From a virus, in the IMG/VR virus record IMGVR_UViG_3300044630_005784, positions 1 to 64,000 of that record: a DNA stretch of 64,000 bases. One strand, given 5' to 3'. The notes under the pieces are model-generated. The model made no database searches, was not told the origin of the DNA, and saw only the letters and a list, made by a program, of their open reading frames with translations. The first letter of the stretch is position 1; each line of letters opens with the position of its first letter. Below are positions 5,208-11,559 of this stretch, in pieces. The position numbers and the translations under genes were made by a program.

Positions 5208-5340
5208 GCAGACACTTTACAGGCTGATAGTCCCGCCGCCTCACTTCGTTCGGCGGGGCTGCCGCGGCTGTGATGTCATGATGTCATGATGCGGGTGGAC
5301 GCGAAAGGCCCCCGCCGTAGCGGGGGCCGGTTCGTTCGGG
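5208..5340. other. Intergenic spacer with hairpins and a short direct repeat
   Basis: It holds an AGTCCCGCCG...CGGCGGGGCT hairpin of the module type (5229-5260), the direct repeat TGATGTCA (twice, near 5272-5288) and a terminator hairpin GGCCCCCGC / GCGGGGGCC (5307-5328) for the leftward operon 5341-5741. Confidence 0.7.
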
Positions 5341-5463
5341 TCAGGCTTCGCAGTCGTGACCGTAGGCGACTTCGCAGTCGCAAAGTTTCTGCTCGCATTC
5401 TTCGCATCGCTCAAAGTCAGCGAACCCGTCGCAATCTTCGTTAGTTGGGTGCTTAGATGCCAT
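5341..5463 (-). CDS. Small Cys-rich acidic protein, 40 aa
   Basis: I do not recognise it. It has six cysteines in 40 residues, including a CEEC-x4-CDC cluster, and many Glu and Asp, so it may bind a metal. Its start overlaps the stop of the upstream gene (TGATG), which supports translation coupling. The terminator at 5307-5328 follows. Confidence 0.6.
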   Translation of the reverse strand: MASKHPTNEDCDGFADFERCEECEQKLCDCEVAYGHDCEA

Positions 5464-5741
5464 CAGTCGTCCGCCTCGTTCCAACTGTCAATGATGGCGT
5501 GGAGTCGATAGTTTTCGACGATGGCCCACGCTGGGGCGCTTGTGTCGCCCTTGTACAGAACACCTTCGGGAAGGTCGATGTACTGATTGCCTTCTTCGCA
5601 GAATGCGTGGTCGATTGCTTGGACGCAGATGGGGATCATCACGTCGGGGACGGGTGGGTAACAGTTTGCTTTCAGATGCCACGAAACTGCTGTTTCGATG
5701 TTGGTCTCTGACGCAAGGTCGAAGAGGTTGTTGTATCCCAT
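5463..5741 (-). CDS. Hypothetical phage protein, 92 aa
   Basis: The function is unknown. The protein is predicted mainly helical and contains an internal LPEGVLYKGDTSAPAWAIVE segment. It is the first gene of a two-gene leftward operon with the Cys-rich 40-residue protein. The promoter is at 5778-5822; the leader carries CACCTACTACC and the SD GAAAGG. Confidence 0.75.
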   Translation of the reverse strand: MGYNNLFDLASETNIETAVSWHLKANCYPPVPDVMIPICVQAIDHAFCEEGNQYIDLPEGVLYKGDTSAPAWAIVENYRLHAIIDSWNEADD

Positions 5742-5777
5742 TCGGTTCCTTTCGGTAGTAGGTGACTTACAAGGTAC

Positions 5778-5822
5778 ACCTTACCGGGGTCAGGACCGTT
5801 TTCCACCGTGACACTTGTCACA
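5778..5822 (-). promoter_or_regulatory. Leftward promoter with CRP-like operator
   Basis: The operator TGTGACAAGTGTCACG (5807-5822, minus strand) abuts the -35 GTGGAA (5801-5806); the -10 is TAAGGT (5778-5783), 17-bp spacer. It drives 5463-5741. Confidence 0.75.
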
Positions 5823-5833
5823 AGGTGTGGAGG

Positions 5834-5862
5834 TTGGTATTCGCTGCTGTCCCCTATAGAGT
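5834..5862 (+). promoter_or_regulatory. Rightward promoter for the gene at 5897
   Basis: The -35 TTGGTA (5834-5839) and the -10 TAGAGT (5857-5862) are 17 bp apart. The divergent layout copies that at 2800-2883: one CRP-like site between a GTGGAA-type leftward and a TTGGTA-type rightward promoter. Confidence 0.7.
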
Positions 5863-5896
5863 GTTGGTCACTACCCCTACTACGGAAAGGTCGCTC

Positions 5897-6193
5897 ATGA
5901 ATGGCGACATCAGGATTGTGAAGATCACCCCTACAGGTGACATCTACAAGCACCCTGCCCGTTACTCGGCAGGAAACGAATGGACATTCCCCATCGAATA
6001 CACGTTGGAAGATGGCCGCGTATTCTCATCACGATCGACGCACAAGCGTCTGAAAGATGCGAAGGCTGAACTAGCAACACTTCCTTGCGAGCCACGGAAT
6101 CACACCACGGCAATCTTCCATGATGACAAGTTTGCTGGCGTGACGATCCACTACGGCATGATTACCGCGTGGCCCGTCGCAACGCTCGGCTGA
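5897..6193 (+). CDS. Hypothetical protein, 98 aa
   Basis: I do not recognise it. The ATG follows the SD GGAAAGG and a CTACTACGG leader. The protein alternates strands and one helix (RSTHKRLKDAKAEL), and a small alpha/beta fold is likely. It is a single gene; the inverted repeat at 6199-6233 follows and doubles as the next promoter. Confidence 0.7.
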   Translation: MNGDIRIVKITPTGDIYKHPARYSAGNEWTFPIEYTLEDGRVFSSRSTHKRLKDAKAELATLPCEPRNHTTAIFHDDKFAGVTIHYGMITAWPVATLG

Positions 6194-6198
6194 ATCTG

Positions 6199-6237
6199 TA
6201 CAGGGGGGTTGTGATTCTCGCGACCCCCCTGTATGCT
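6199..6237 (+). promoter_or_regulatory. Terminator hairpin containing a promoter
   Basis: A perfect 11-bp inverted repeat, TACAGGGGGGT / ACCCCCCTGTA (6199-6233), encloses the -35 TTGTGA (6209-6214). Its right arm runs into the -10 TATGCT (6232-6237), with a 17-bp spacer. The same DNA can therefore end the upstream transcript and start the one for 6273-6706. Confidence 0.7.
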
Positions 6238-6272
6238 GTCTCTATACACCTACTACCCGTAAGGAGATTCCC

Positions 6273-6476
6273 GTGACCGTACTTATCTGTCACCCCGGAA
6301 CCGGCACGATTATCGACGCAAGCGAATGCTACGTCCTGACTGTCTACGATGATGACATCGACACCGAAACCATCGAATCAGCGATGGACAGTTTCTATCA
6401 GATGGTCTCGCCCGAAGGTACTCACTTAGAGACCCTCGAAGGCGTTCTCGATCCATCACTCAGAAAGAGAATGTGA
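6273..6476 (+). CDS. Hypothetical protein, 67 aa
   Basis: I do not recognise it. The GTG start follows TAAGGAG. It begins with two strands (VLICHPGTGTII, CYVLTVYDDD) and continues with an amphipathic helix, so a small alpha/beta domain is likely. It overlaps the next gene by four bases if that gene starts at its GTG. Promoter at 6209-6237. Confidence 0.7.
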   Translation: MTVLICHPGTGTIIDASECYVLTVYDDDIDTETIESAMDSFYQMVSPEGTHLETLEGVLDPSLRKRM

Positions 6477-6706
6477 CTATGCACCCCGTCCAATACCACT
6501 ACATCGTGTGGGCAGAGGTCCATGACGGCAAAACCGTTTGGAACGTGGACATCGAAGGCGATGGCCTACTGTTCGATGGACCTGTCTACGACCCGAACGC
6601 CACGCTAGGCGACGAATGGCGCACCCTCAACGAAGACGAGCAAGGCCTCGACAATCGGCTCTACGCCGAACTACGGGATCGACTGAAGATCGGGGAGGGG
6701 GACTGA
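6473..6706 (+). CDS. Hypothetical acidic protein, 77 aa
   Basis: I do not recognise it. Either the GTG at 6473 or the ATG at 6479 could start it; a weak AGAAAGAG SD favours the ATG slightly. The N-terminal half reads as beta strands (YHYIVWAEV, TVWNVDIEG) and the C-terminal half as an acidic helix. It is translationally linked to the 67-residue gene. Its stop lies inside a GAGGGGG / CCCCCTC hairpin (6695-6713). Confidence 0.7.
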   Translation: MTMHPVQYHYIVWAEVHDGKTVWNVDIEGDGLLFDGPVYDPNATLGDEWRTLNEDEQGLDNRLYAELRDRLKIGEGD

Positions 6707-6713
6707 CCCCCTC
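6695..6713. terminator. Hairpin over the stop codon
   Basis: A GAGGGGG / CCCCCTC stem with an ACTGA loop contains the stop codon of the upstream gene. It also lies 30-45 bp ahead of the leftward element at 6740-6766. Confidence 0.6.
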
Positions 6714-6739
6714 AACCCGGCAGGAGAGCCTTGCCAGTC

Positions 6740-6766
6740 TCTAATAACCTTACGGTGTCGATTTCG
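6740..6766 (-). promoter_or_regulatory. Conserved leftward promoter-like element, copy 6
   Basis: The minus-strand -10-like hexamer is TAAGGT (6747-6752), preceded by CGAAATCGACACCG and followed by TATTAGA. Confidence 0.5.
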
Positions 6767-6838
6767 GCTGACTCTAACTACAGAAGAGAACAGTCCCGCT
6801 GCCGCTGGCAGCAAAGTCATTAGCGGTAAGAAGATGAA

Positions 6839-6902
6839 AGTCCCGCCGCTTCGCTTCGCTCAGCGGGGCTGGCGCCGCGCGTTATGCACAGGCTGTGGAT
6901 AA
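6839..6902. repeat. GC hairpin and DnaA-box pair (module 6)
   Basis: The hairpin AGTCCCGCCGC...GCGGGGCT (6839-6870) precedes a TTATGCACA box (6882-6890) and a perfect reverse DnaA box (6894-6902). This is the smallest module; no rightward gene follows, and two convergent units meet here instead. Confidence 0.65.
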
Positions 6903-6938
6903 CCGGTGCGGGGCCTCCCGCTCGCGTGGGGGTGGGTG

Positions 6939-6962
6939 GTGACCCGCCGTTAGGCGGGCCAC
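6939..6962. terminator. Hairpin terminator for the leftward operon
   Basis: A CCCGCC / GGCGGG stem extended by flanking GTG/CAC pairs overlaps the stop codon of the leftward gene 6950-7135. Confidence 0.6.
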
Positions 6963-7135
6963 GCTTCCCTCGGTCGGAGTCCGTCGCCGAACACTTGTTC
7001 GAGTGCTTCTTCTGTTCCGCAGTCGGAGCAAATCTCTGTCCGGTTGTCGGTGCGTGAGAGCGCGCCGGGGTAGTGGCCGGGGGTCCATGCGTTTGGAATG
7101 GGTCCGAGGCATCGGGGGCAGATTGGGGTGGTCAT
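6950..7135 (-). CDS. Zinc-finger phage protein, 61 aa
   Basis: Two cysteine pairs (CPRC near residue 6 and CSDC near 36) bracket PIPNAWTPGHYPGALSR, and a TEICSDCGTEEA motif follows. This layout recurs in small actinobacteriophage proteins of unknown function. The start overlaps the stop of the upstream gene (ATGA), with the SD GGAGGTG inside that gene. Confidence 0.75.
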   Translation of the reverse strand: MTTPICPRCLGPIPNAWTPGHYPGALSRTDNRTEICSDCGTEEALEQVFGDGLRPREAWPA

Positions 7136-7344
7136 TGTGTCACCTCCTGTGTGGTTCCGTTGGTGATTGCGGCGAGGTCGCCGCTGGCGATCATGTTGAG
7201 TAGGTCGCGTACGTCTCCGAGAGCCTCACCGTGGTAGGGCATTGCTCTGAGGTCTAGGACTGCGATTACGTCGTCCACCATTGAGGCTGCTATTAGTAGG
7301 GCTTCGTGGAGTTCGTCGGTGACTGTGATAGTTGTAGTAGGCAT
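7132..7344 (-). CDS. Hypothetical protein, 70 aa, probably leaderless
   Basis: I do not recognise it. It starts with a short strand (TTTITVTDEL) followed by helices, reminiscent of small DNA-binding or toxin-antitoxin folds, but no family is evident. I place the start at 7344 and not at the upstream 7398 because the leftward promoter (7352-7380) would begin transcription seven bases before this ATG, and 7398 lies upstream of that promoter. It is therefore likely translated from a leaderless mRNA and coupled to the 61-residue gene. Confidence 0.7.
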   Translation of the reverse strand: MPTTTITVTDELHEALLIAASMVDDVIAVLDLRAMPYHGEALGDVRDLLNMIASGDLAAITNGTTQEVTQ

Positions 7345-7351
7345 AGAAAGA

Positions 7352-7380
7352 ACGATACCGGGGTGGGGGGCAAATACCAA
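7352..7380 (-). promoter_or_regulatory. Leftward promoter giving a leaderless mRNA
   Basis: On the minus strand the -35 is TTGGTA (7375-7380) and the -10 TATCGT (7352-7357), 17 bp apart. The ATG of the gene lies seven bases beyond the -10. Confidence 0.65.
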
Positions 7381-7390
7381 CCTCGTTGCG

Positions 7391-7435
7391 TGTGACAAAT
7401 GACACGGTGGAAGTTGTAGTTGGCCCCTGTATAGT
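7391..7435 (+). promoter_or_regulatory. Promoter with CRP-like operator for the gene at 7474
   Basis: The operator TGTGACAAATGACACG (7391-7406, one mismatch in the second half) abuts the -35 GTGGAA (7407-7412). The -10 is TATAGT (7430-7435), 17-bp spacer. The leader carries CACCTACTACC. Confidence 0.75.
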
Positions 7436-7473
7436 GGTCCTTGTTAGTTACACCTACTACCGAAGGAGTCCAC

Positions 7474-7863
7474 ATGGACCCAGCAAAACTGTACGACGCA
7501 ACCGAGGCGGTGCTGGCAGCGAGAAAGGCTGCACAGGACGCTGACCTTGCCAAGAAGGCTGCCGAGGCCGAGTTTGTCGCTCTCATGGAAGATGCGAATC
7601 TCCCCTATGTCGAAACGTCTGATGGCGTTCGCATTGCTGTCGAGGTTCGACCGTCCAAGAAGTACGACGCGGCTCTCGCATCGGACCTGCTGGCCGTAGA
7701 GACGTTCGACCGTGTTGTGAAGGCTGTGATCGACGCTAAGGCGTGGAACGCTGCCTGTGAGGTCGGACTGATCGAAGATCAGATCGCCGAGAAGGTGATG
7801 ACCGTGACCTACAGCACACAGGTTCGTGTGTACGGTGACGGTGTGGCCGGTTCGCGGTCCTGA
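7474..7863 (+). CDS. Hypothetical helical protein, 129 aa
   Basis: I do not recognise it. The SD GAAGGAG sets the ATG. Residues 1-45 form an Ala/Lys/Glu-rich helix that could be a coiled coil (AVLAARKAAQDADLAKKAAEAE). A beta hairpin (YVETSDGVRIAVEVRPSK) and a further helix and strand follow. The layout, a coiled coil then a small beta domain, recurs in phage proteins of unknown role. It is a single gene between the promoters at 7391 and 7899. Confidence 0.65.
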   Translation: MDPAKLYDATEAVLAARKAAQDADLAKKAAEAEFVALMEDANLPYVETSDGVRIAVEVRPSKKYDAALASDLLAVETFDRVVKAVIDAKAWNAACEVGLIEDQIAEKVMTVTYSTQVRVYGDGVAGSRS

Positions 7864-7871
7864 CAGATCGG

Positions 7872-7927
7872 TGTGGCAACTGTCACGTTTCGCACAGGTT
7901 GTGATTCGTGGCAGTTGCCTGTAGCCT
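7872..7927 (+). promoter_or_regulatory. Promoter with upstream CRP-like site for the gene at 7961
   Basis: The CRP-like site TGTGGCAACTGTCACG (7872-7887) lies upstream of the -35 TTGTGA (7899-7904); the -10 is TAGCCT (7922-7927), 17-bp spacer. The operator is centred near -55, farther out than at the GTGGAA-type promoters. Confidence 0.7.
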
Positions 7928-7960
7928 GTTACTCACTACCCCTACTACCGAAGGATCACA

Positions 7961-8239
7961 ATGACCGACGACGAAATCTTTGCAAATCTCGCATGGGAAT
8001 GCAAGGAATCTCAAATCAACGAAATGGCCGATCACCTGCTTCGCCTCGTTATGTTCACGATGCAAGAGGATTACGAGCCGACCCCCGAAATGCAGGAGCA
8101 GTTCAATGGTCTAATGACCGACGCTGTTCTGTCCTTTGGGGCATTGACCGACTATGCCGTCGAAACAGACGCAGCGGTCGTGAGTGTTGGGGCGATGGGG
8201 CAAATCCTCATTGCAGCCCTTACAGCCCGCCAAGCGTGA
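7961..8239 (+). CDS. Hypothetical helical protein, 92 aa
   Basis: I do not recognise it. The protein is predicted nearly all-helical and acidic at its N-terminus, ending in an Ala-rich hydrophobic stretch (VSVGAMGQILIAALTA) that could be buried or membrane-associated. The SD GAAGGA and the CACTACCCCTACTACC leader match the other left-arm genes. Its stop codon lies inside the operator of the next promoter. Confidence 0.7.
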   Translation: MTDDEIFANLAWECKESQINEMADHLLRLVMFTMQEDYEPTPEMQEQFNGLMTDAVLSFGALTDYAVETDAAVVSVGAMGQILIAALTARQA

Positions 8240-8279
8240 CAAACGTCACGGTGGAACTATCGCCTACAGACGATAGAGT
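8235..8279 (+). promoter_or_regulatory. Promoter with CRP-like operator for the MoxR operon
   Basis: The operator CGTGACAAACGTCACG (8235-8250) overlaps the preceding stop codon. The -35 GTGGAA is at 8251-8256 and the -10 TAGAGT at 8274-8279, 17 bp apart. Confidence 0.75.
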
Positions 8280-8315
8280 ACTACCTACTACCCCCTACTA
8301 ACGGAAGTGAACACC

Positions 8316-9038
8316 ATGAATACCGACAACCTCCCCGAATGCTGGAAAGAGTTCTACGACGTACTCTCCGCTGGCATCGACCGCGTGATCCTGTTTGGAC
8401 CGCCCGGAACTGGCAAGACCTTCGCTGGCCTCACAGTCGGCGACACAACCGCAGGAGCGTACCGACTCGCCTGCACCGAAGAAATGACCACCGCAGACGT
8501 CACAGGCTGTTTCATGCCGACCGACACAGGCGTGTGGAAGTGGAACGACGGTGCTGCCATCAAAGCATGGCATGGTGACGGACTCACAGGCGGTCGCCTC
8601 GTCATCGACGAAATCGACCGAGCCAACGGCGACATCGAATCGCTACTACTCGCCATGACCGACACCGTGGAATCAACGGTGTGGGAACACCCCGAAACAG
8701 GCAAGCGAATCCGACCACGCGATGGGTTCTCCGTTGTGATGACCACAAACTTGGAGCAGATGACCGAACTGCCGACCGCTCTCAAAGATCGGTTCCCGGT
8801 GGCGATTAGGATCAACACCCCCCACCCGAACGCCCTCCTCGCCCTCCCCGAAGACCTCCGAGCAGCAGCAGCAGCAAGCGCTGACGCTGACCGTAGCCGA
8901 CGGTTCTCAATCCGAGCGTTTCAGTCCTACGCCAAGTTGCGTGGATCGATGGGATCGGAACGAGCAGCACGTCTGATCTTTGGAGAACGAGCCGAGGACA
9001 TTCTCGACGCCATTCGCATCAACGAGGTCGCACTATGA
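8316..9038 (+). CDS. MoxR-type AAA+ ATPase, 240 aa
   Basis: This is an AAA+ ATPase of the MoxR/CbbQ/NorQ type. Walker A (GPPGTGKT) lies at residues 28-35, Walker B (LVIDEID) at 95-101 and a sensor-1 Asn near 145. The small size fits the single-domain members of the family. MoxR ATPases work as chaperones or remodelling motors with a von Willebrand A protein, which here is the next gene, overlapping by four bases (ATGA). I prefer the ATG at 8316 to the GTG at 8307 because of its spacing from ACGGAAG. The pair is unusual in a phage; possible roles are remodelling a host complex or a metal-loading step. The ATPase call is firm, the role is not. Confidence 0.9.
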   Translation: MNTDNLPECWKEFYDVLSAGIDRVILFGPPGTGKTFAGLTVGDTTAGAYRLACTEEMTTADVTGCFMPTDTGVWKWNDGAAIKAWHGDGLTGGRLVIDEIDRANGDIESLLLAMTDTVESTVWEHPETGKRIRPRDGFSVVMTTNLEQMTELPTALKDRFPVAIRINTPHPNALLALPEDLRAAAAASADADRSRRFSIRAFQSYAKLRGSMGSERAARLIFGERAEDILDAIRINEVAL

Positions 9039-10456
9039 CCGCCCCCACGTCGCCTAGCGGTGTCGCCATGCCTGAATGGCTGGCGCGCCGCGACCGCGAA
9101 AACGGTGCATGGAACGTGGTCGCAGGACAGGCCGTCCGAGGTGACGCTTGGACCAACGCTACCGAACGCATCATGCGAGTCCCCATCGGTGGCGACGAAA
9201 CGAACCGAGTAATCCGCGCCCACGAAATGATGCACGCGAAGGTATCCCCCCTCGCAGCGAACATCGGCCAAGAGGAAGAGAATCTTCCTATCGAAGTTCT
9301 CCGAGCATCAGAAGAGATGCGCGTGAACTTGCTGGTGAAATCCGCAGGGTTCGACACCGACCTTTTAGTCGATGGCTCCGAGCGTGGCTGGGGCGAACGA
9401 GCAGCAGAGATGAAGGACTACACGTCCCTCGCTACCGCTGTCGTCGCAATGGCCGGAACGAAAGGTGCCACATCGTTTCTCCGAGGCGTCCGCAACATCG
9501 ACCCCGAACTGGCGAAGGCCGTTCGCGAGATCGAAAAAGTGGCCCTGTCACACTGGACGAAGCCTGCCCGTCGAACGAGCGACAAAGCAGTCGCAAAGAA
9601 GTTCGGGTCGACCACAAGTGTCCACTACTGCGACCAAGAGATTCCGCAGGGCTACAACGACTTCACCCTGCCGGTCGCACGTTTCCTGAACTCAGCAATC
9701 GAAGCCCTCACCCCACCGGAAGGTGAAAGTGAAAGTGACGGTGAAGATTCCACCGATGAGAAAGCAGCGGAACGCGTCAAAGACGCTGCCCGTGGCAGGC
9801 GTGGAAAGTTCGCCGACCTGATCCTCGATGAGTCGGTCGTTCTAGATCGAACAATGACTGGCCGACTTGGCCGGAAGCGAATCGCCACGAACGTGGGACG
9901 CAATCCTCGCCACATGAGCCGAATGCTCACCGATCCTCAACGTCGAATCTTCGACCGAACGGTCCGAGGCAAGGGTGGCATGGTTGTCATCGACCAGTCC
10001 GGTTCGATGTGTCTGTCGAACGGTGACATCGAAAAGATGATGGAAGCGTCCCCCGGTTGCACCATCATCGGCTACTCGCACCGACCCGGCAGCACGACCA
10101 CCCCGAACGCGTGGGTGATCGCCAAGAACGGTCGCCGAGCGTCCGAGGTTCCCTCAGGACACGGTGGCAACGGGGTCGATGGCCCTGTCCTCCGGTTCGC
10201 TATCTCGTCTGCCCGTAAGGGTGAGCCGATCGTGTGGGTCTGCGATGGTCTCGTCACAGATGGAAGAAACGATACTTCCTTCAGGAATCTAGATGAAGAG
10301 TGCGCTCGGCTGGTACGCAAAAACGGAATCCACATGGTGGCGTCCGTACAAGGCGTCGAAGCGGCTCTCCTGAAAGTTGCGAGTGGAAAGAAACTACCGA
10401 CGACGTATGTCGGTCAGGTTCGGGCCACAGCAATCGACCTCGGGTTCCTGTACTGA
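9035..10456 (+). CDS. VWA-domain protein with HExxH motif, MoxR partner, 473 aa
   Basis: The C-terminal part has a MIDAS-like DxSxS motif (DQSGS, about residues 320-324) after a VVI strand, typical of von Willebrand A domains that pair with MoxR ATPases. The N-terminal part contains HEMMH at residues 63-67, which fits the zinc-metallopeptidase HExxH pattern, with acidic residues some 30 positions later (RASEEMRVN) that could supply a third ligand. A charged linker (GESESDGEDSTDEKAAERVK, about residues 230-250) separates the two halves. It resembles in outline the predicted metal-dependent peptidases with a VWA-like domain (COG3864/DUF2201), but I cannot confirm homology. Start and stop overlap the ATPase gene, and the operon ends at the terminator 10464-10494. 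Confidence 0.8.
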   Translation: MTAPTSPSGVAMPEWLARRDRENGAWNVVAGQAVRGDAWTNATERIMRVPIGGDETNRVIRAHEMMHAKVSPLAANIGQEEENLPIEVLRASEEMRVNLLVKSAGFDTDLLVDGSERGWGERAAEMKDYTSLATAVVAMAGTKGATSFLRGVRNIDPELAKAVREIEKVALSHWTKPARRTSDKAVAKKFGSTTSVHYCDQEIPQGYNDFTLPVARFLNSAIEALTPPEGESESDGEDSTDEKAAERVKDAARGRRGKFADLILDESVVLDRTMTGRLGRKRIATNVGRNPRHMSRMLTDPQRRIFDRTVRGKGGMVVIDQSGSMCLSNGDIEKMMEASPGCTIIGYSHRPGSTTTPNAWVIAKNGRRASEVPSGHGGNGVDGPVLRFAISSARKGEPIVWVCDGLVTDGRNDTSFRNLDEECARLVRKNGIHMVASVQGVEAALLKVASGKKLPTTYVGQVRATAIDLGFLY

Positions 10457-10463
10457 CGAGTTG

Positions 10464-10494
10464 ACCGGGGGGCGTTGTCCCCCCGGTTTCTTTC
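10464..10494 (+). terminator. Hairpin terminator
   Basis: An ACCGGGGGG / CCCCCCGGT stem followed by TTCTTTC ends the MoxR-VWA operon. Confidence 0.85.
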
Positions 10495-10502
10495 TCCCGA
10501 GG

Positions 10503-10531
10503 TTGTTATTCGACCTAGCACCCTGTATCCT
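10503..10531 (+). promoter_or_regulatory. Promoter for the 10567-11147 operon
   Basis: The -35 TTGTTA (10503-10508) and the -10 TATCCT (10526-10531) are 17 bp apart. The leader has CTACTACCCCTACTACC. No CRP-like site is visible. Confidence 0.65.
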
Positions 10532-10566
10532 TACAACTACTACCCCTACTACCGACTGGACTAGAA

Positions 10567-10854
10567 ATGCCTTACACGACTCAACAAATACCCGCAGAGA
10601 TGTTCATGCGTCATAACGACGTAGGCGTCTACCACACCTACAAGAACGACGACATGGACATAAACCCTCCTCGCGACTACTGGTTCGTCACCGACCCCTT
10701 TCAGGGTGAGGACGATTCCTTCGACGTGCGCGACCTCCCCGGCTACGACGCTCCGGTTGGAAGCGAGTACCTCAGATGGTACCTGCAAGATTTCCTTGCC
10801 TCACTCATCGAGTCCGGCGTCATCACCGCCGACGGAGTGCAGGTGACAGCATGA
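10567..10854 (+). CDS. Hypothetical protein, 95 aa
   Basis: I do not recognise it. The SD is weak (ACTGGACTAG). The protein is aromatic- and Asp-rich in its first half and ends in a helix (LRWYLQDFLASLIESG). It is the first of two overlapping genes; the next starts inside its last codons (ATGA). Confidence 0.7.
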   Translation: MPYTTQQIPAEMFMRHNDVGVYHTYKNDDMDINPPRDYWFVTDPFQGEDDSFDVRDLPGYDAPVGSEYLRWYLQDFLASLIESGVITADGVQVTA

Positions 10855-11147
10855 CCGACGTCCGAATCTCAGACACACGCGACATCAAGGCCCTCAACTC
10901 GTTAGCCATCACCAACGGCTACAGCCGAGCCGCCTCCGACAACGCAATCGCAATGCTCGACCCCGACGGCATTCACCTTGTCAACTTCACAATGGTCCAC
11001 AACGACGACCACATGCGAATCGGGTTCCTGTGCAAGTTCCTAAACTGCGACGAACCTATCCACCTGTGGATCGACGCCTCGTTCGAAGACTACGACCTTC
11101 ACTGCCACGTCCTAGAGGGCTACAGCGAGATCGCGGCAGCGTCGTAA
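10851..11147 (+). CDS. Hypothetical protein, 98 aa
   Basis: I do not recognise it. It has an N-terminal helix with a TNGYSRAASDNAIAML segment, then strands (HLVNFTMVHNDDHMRIGFLCKFLN, PIHLWIDASF). It is coupled to the 95-residue gene upstream and followed by a leftward-element-like sequence (11164-11180) and a convergent terminator (11213-11242). Confidence 0.7.
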   Translation: MTDVRISDTRDIKALNSLAITNGYSRAASDNAIAMLDPDGIHLVNFTMVHNDDHMRIGFLCKFLNCDEPIHLWIDASFEDYDLHCHVLEGYSEIAAAS

Positions 11148-11157
11148 CCACTCAGCA

Positions 11158-11180
11158 TTTTAAAATCTACGGTGAAGATT
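11158..11180 (-). promoter_or_regulatory. Degenerate leftward element, possible copy 7
   Basis: On the minus strand GAAATCTTCACCG is followed by the -10-like TAGATT. The stretch GGTGAA-GAT-TTCACC is also a perfect palindrome. It would transcribe back over the end of the gene 10851-11147. CCGGTAGGGT, typical of a rightward -10, follows at about 11195-11204. Confidence 0.35.
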
Positions 11181-11212
11181 TCACCAACAAAATCCCCGGT
11201 AGGGTAGGTAGA

Positions 11213-11242
11213 AGAGGGCCATCGCAAGATGGCCCTCTTCGC
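11213..11242. terminator. Bidirectional terminator
   Basis: A GAAGAGGGCCATC / GATGGCCCTCTTC stem with a GCAA loop separates the rightward operon ending at 11147 from the leftward operon ending at 11248. Confidence 0.85.
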
Positions 11243-11247
11243 TGTCC

Positions 11248-11559
11248 CTACTTCCTTGTGAACGCAGCCTTGTCAAAGACTCGGATCAAGTTCACAGCCA
11301 AAGCGATCGAAACAAACGGACCCCACGGCAACCCTGTGTTGTCGATAAATCCAACCTGCTCGATCATTCTGAAGATTGCCCACACCAAGGAACCCTGAAT
11401 GAGACTCAAGACAATCAGCACAACCAGCCCAACGAAGAAACCTTTGGTTGCCTGCGACGAAGCGTCGTCCGTGGGACGGGGTGGCTGGAAGTCTCTGAAC
11501 TCCTTTGGCTCAAAGAAGTCCTTTGACTCAAACGACCAGAAGCCCTTTGGGTCGCTCAT
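11248..11559 (-). CDS. Membrane protein, 103 aa
   Basis: Two hydrophobic segments (about residues 40-62, GFFVGLVVLIVLSLI..., and 75-95) indicate an inner-membrane protein with two spans. The N-terminal 35 residues are soluble and rich in Phe, Pro and charged residues (KDFFEPKEFRDF). No family is evident. It overlaps the upstream regulator gene by four bases, so the two form one operon driven from 11944-11972. Confidence 0.75.
   Translation of the reverse strand: MSDPKGFWSFESKDFFEPKEFRDFQPPRPTDDASSQATKGFFVGLVVLIVLSLIQGSLVWAIFRMIEQVGFIDNTGLPWGPFVSIALAVNLIRVFDKAAFTRK

Noticed and set aside
36-6766. TACGGT in the conserved element as a rightward -10 box
   Set aside because: TACGGT is invariant and has no -35 at a 16-18 bp distance in any copy. 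On the other strand the hexamer varies as expected for a -10. I therefore prefer the leftward reading.
6988-7001. LexA-like box CGAACACTTGTTCG
   Set aside because: It lies inside the zinc-finger gene 6950-7135, deviates from the consensus in the centre and has no promoter next to it.
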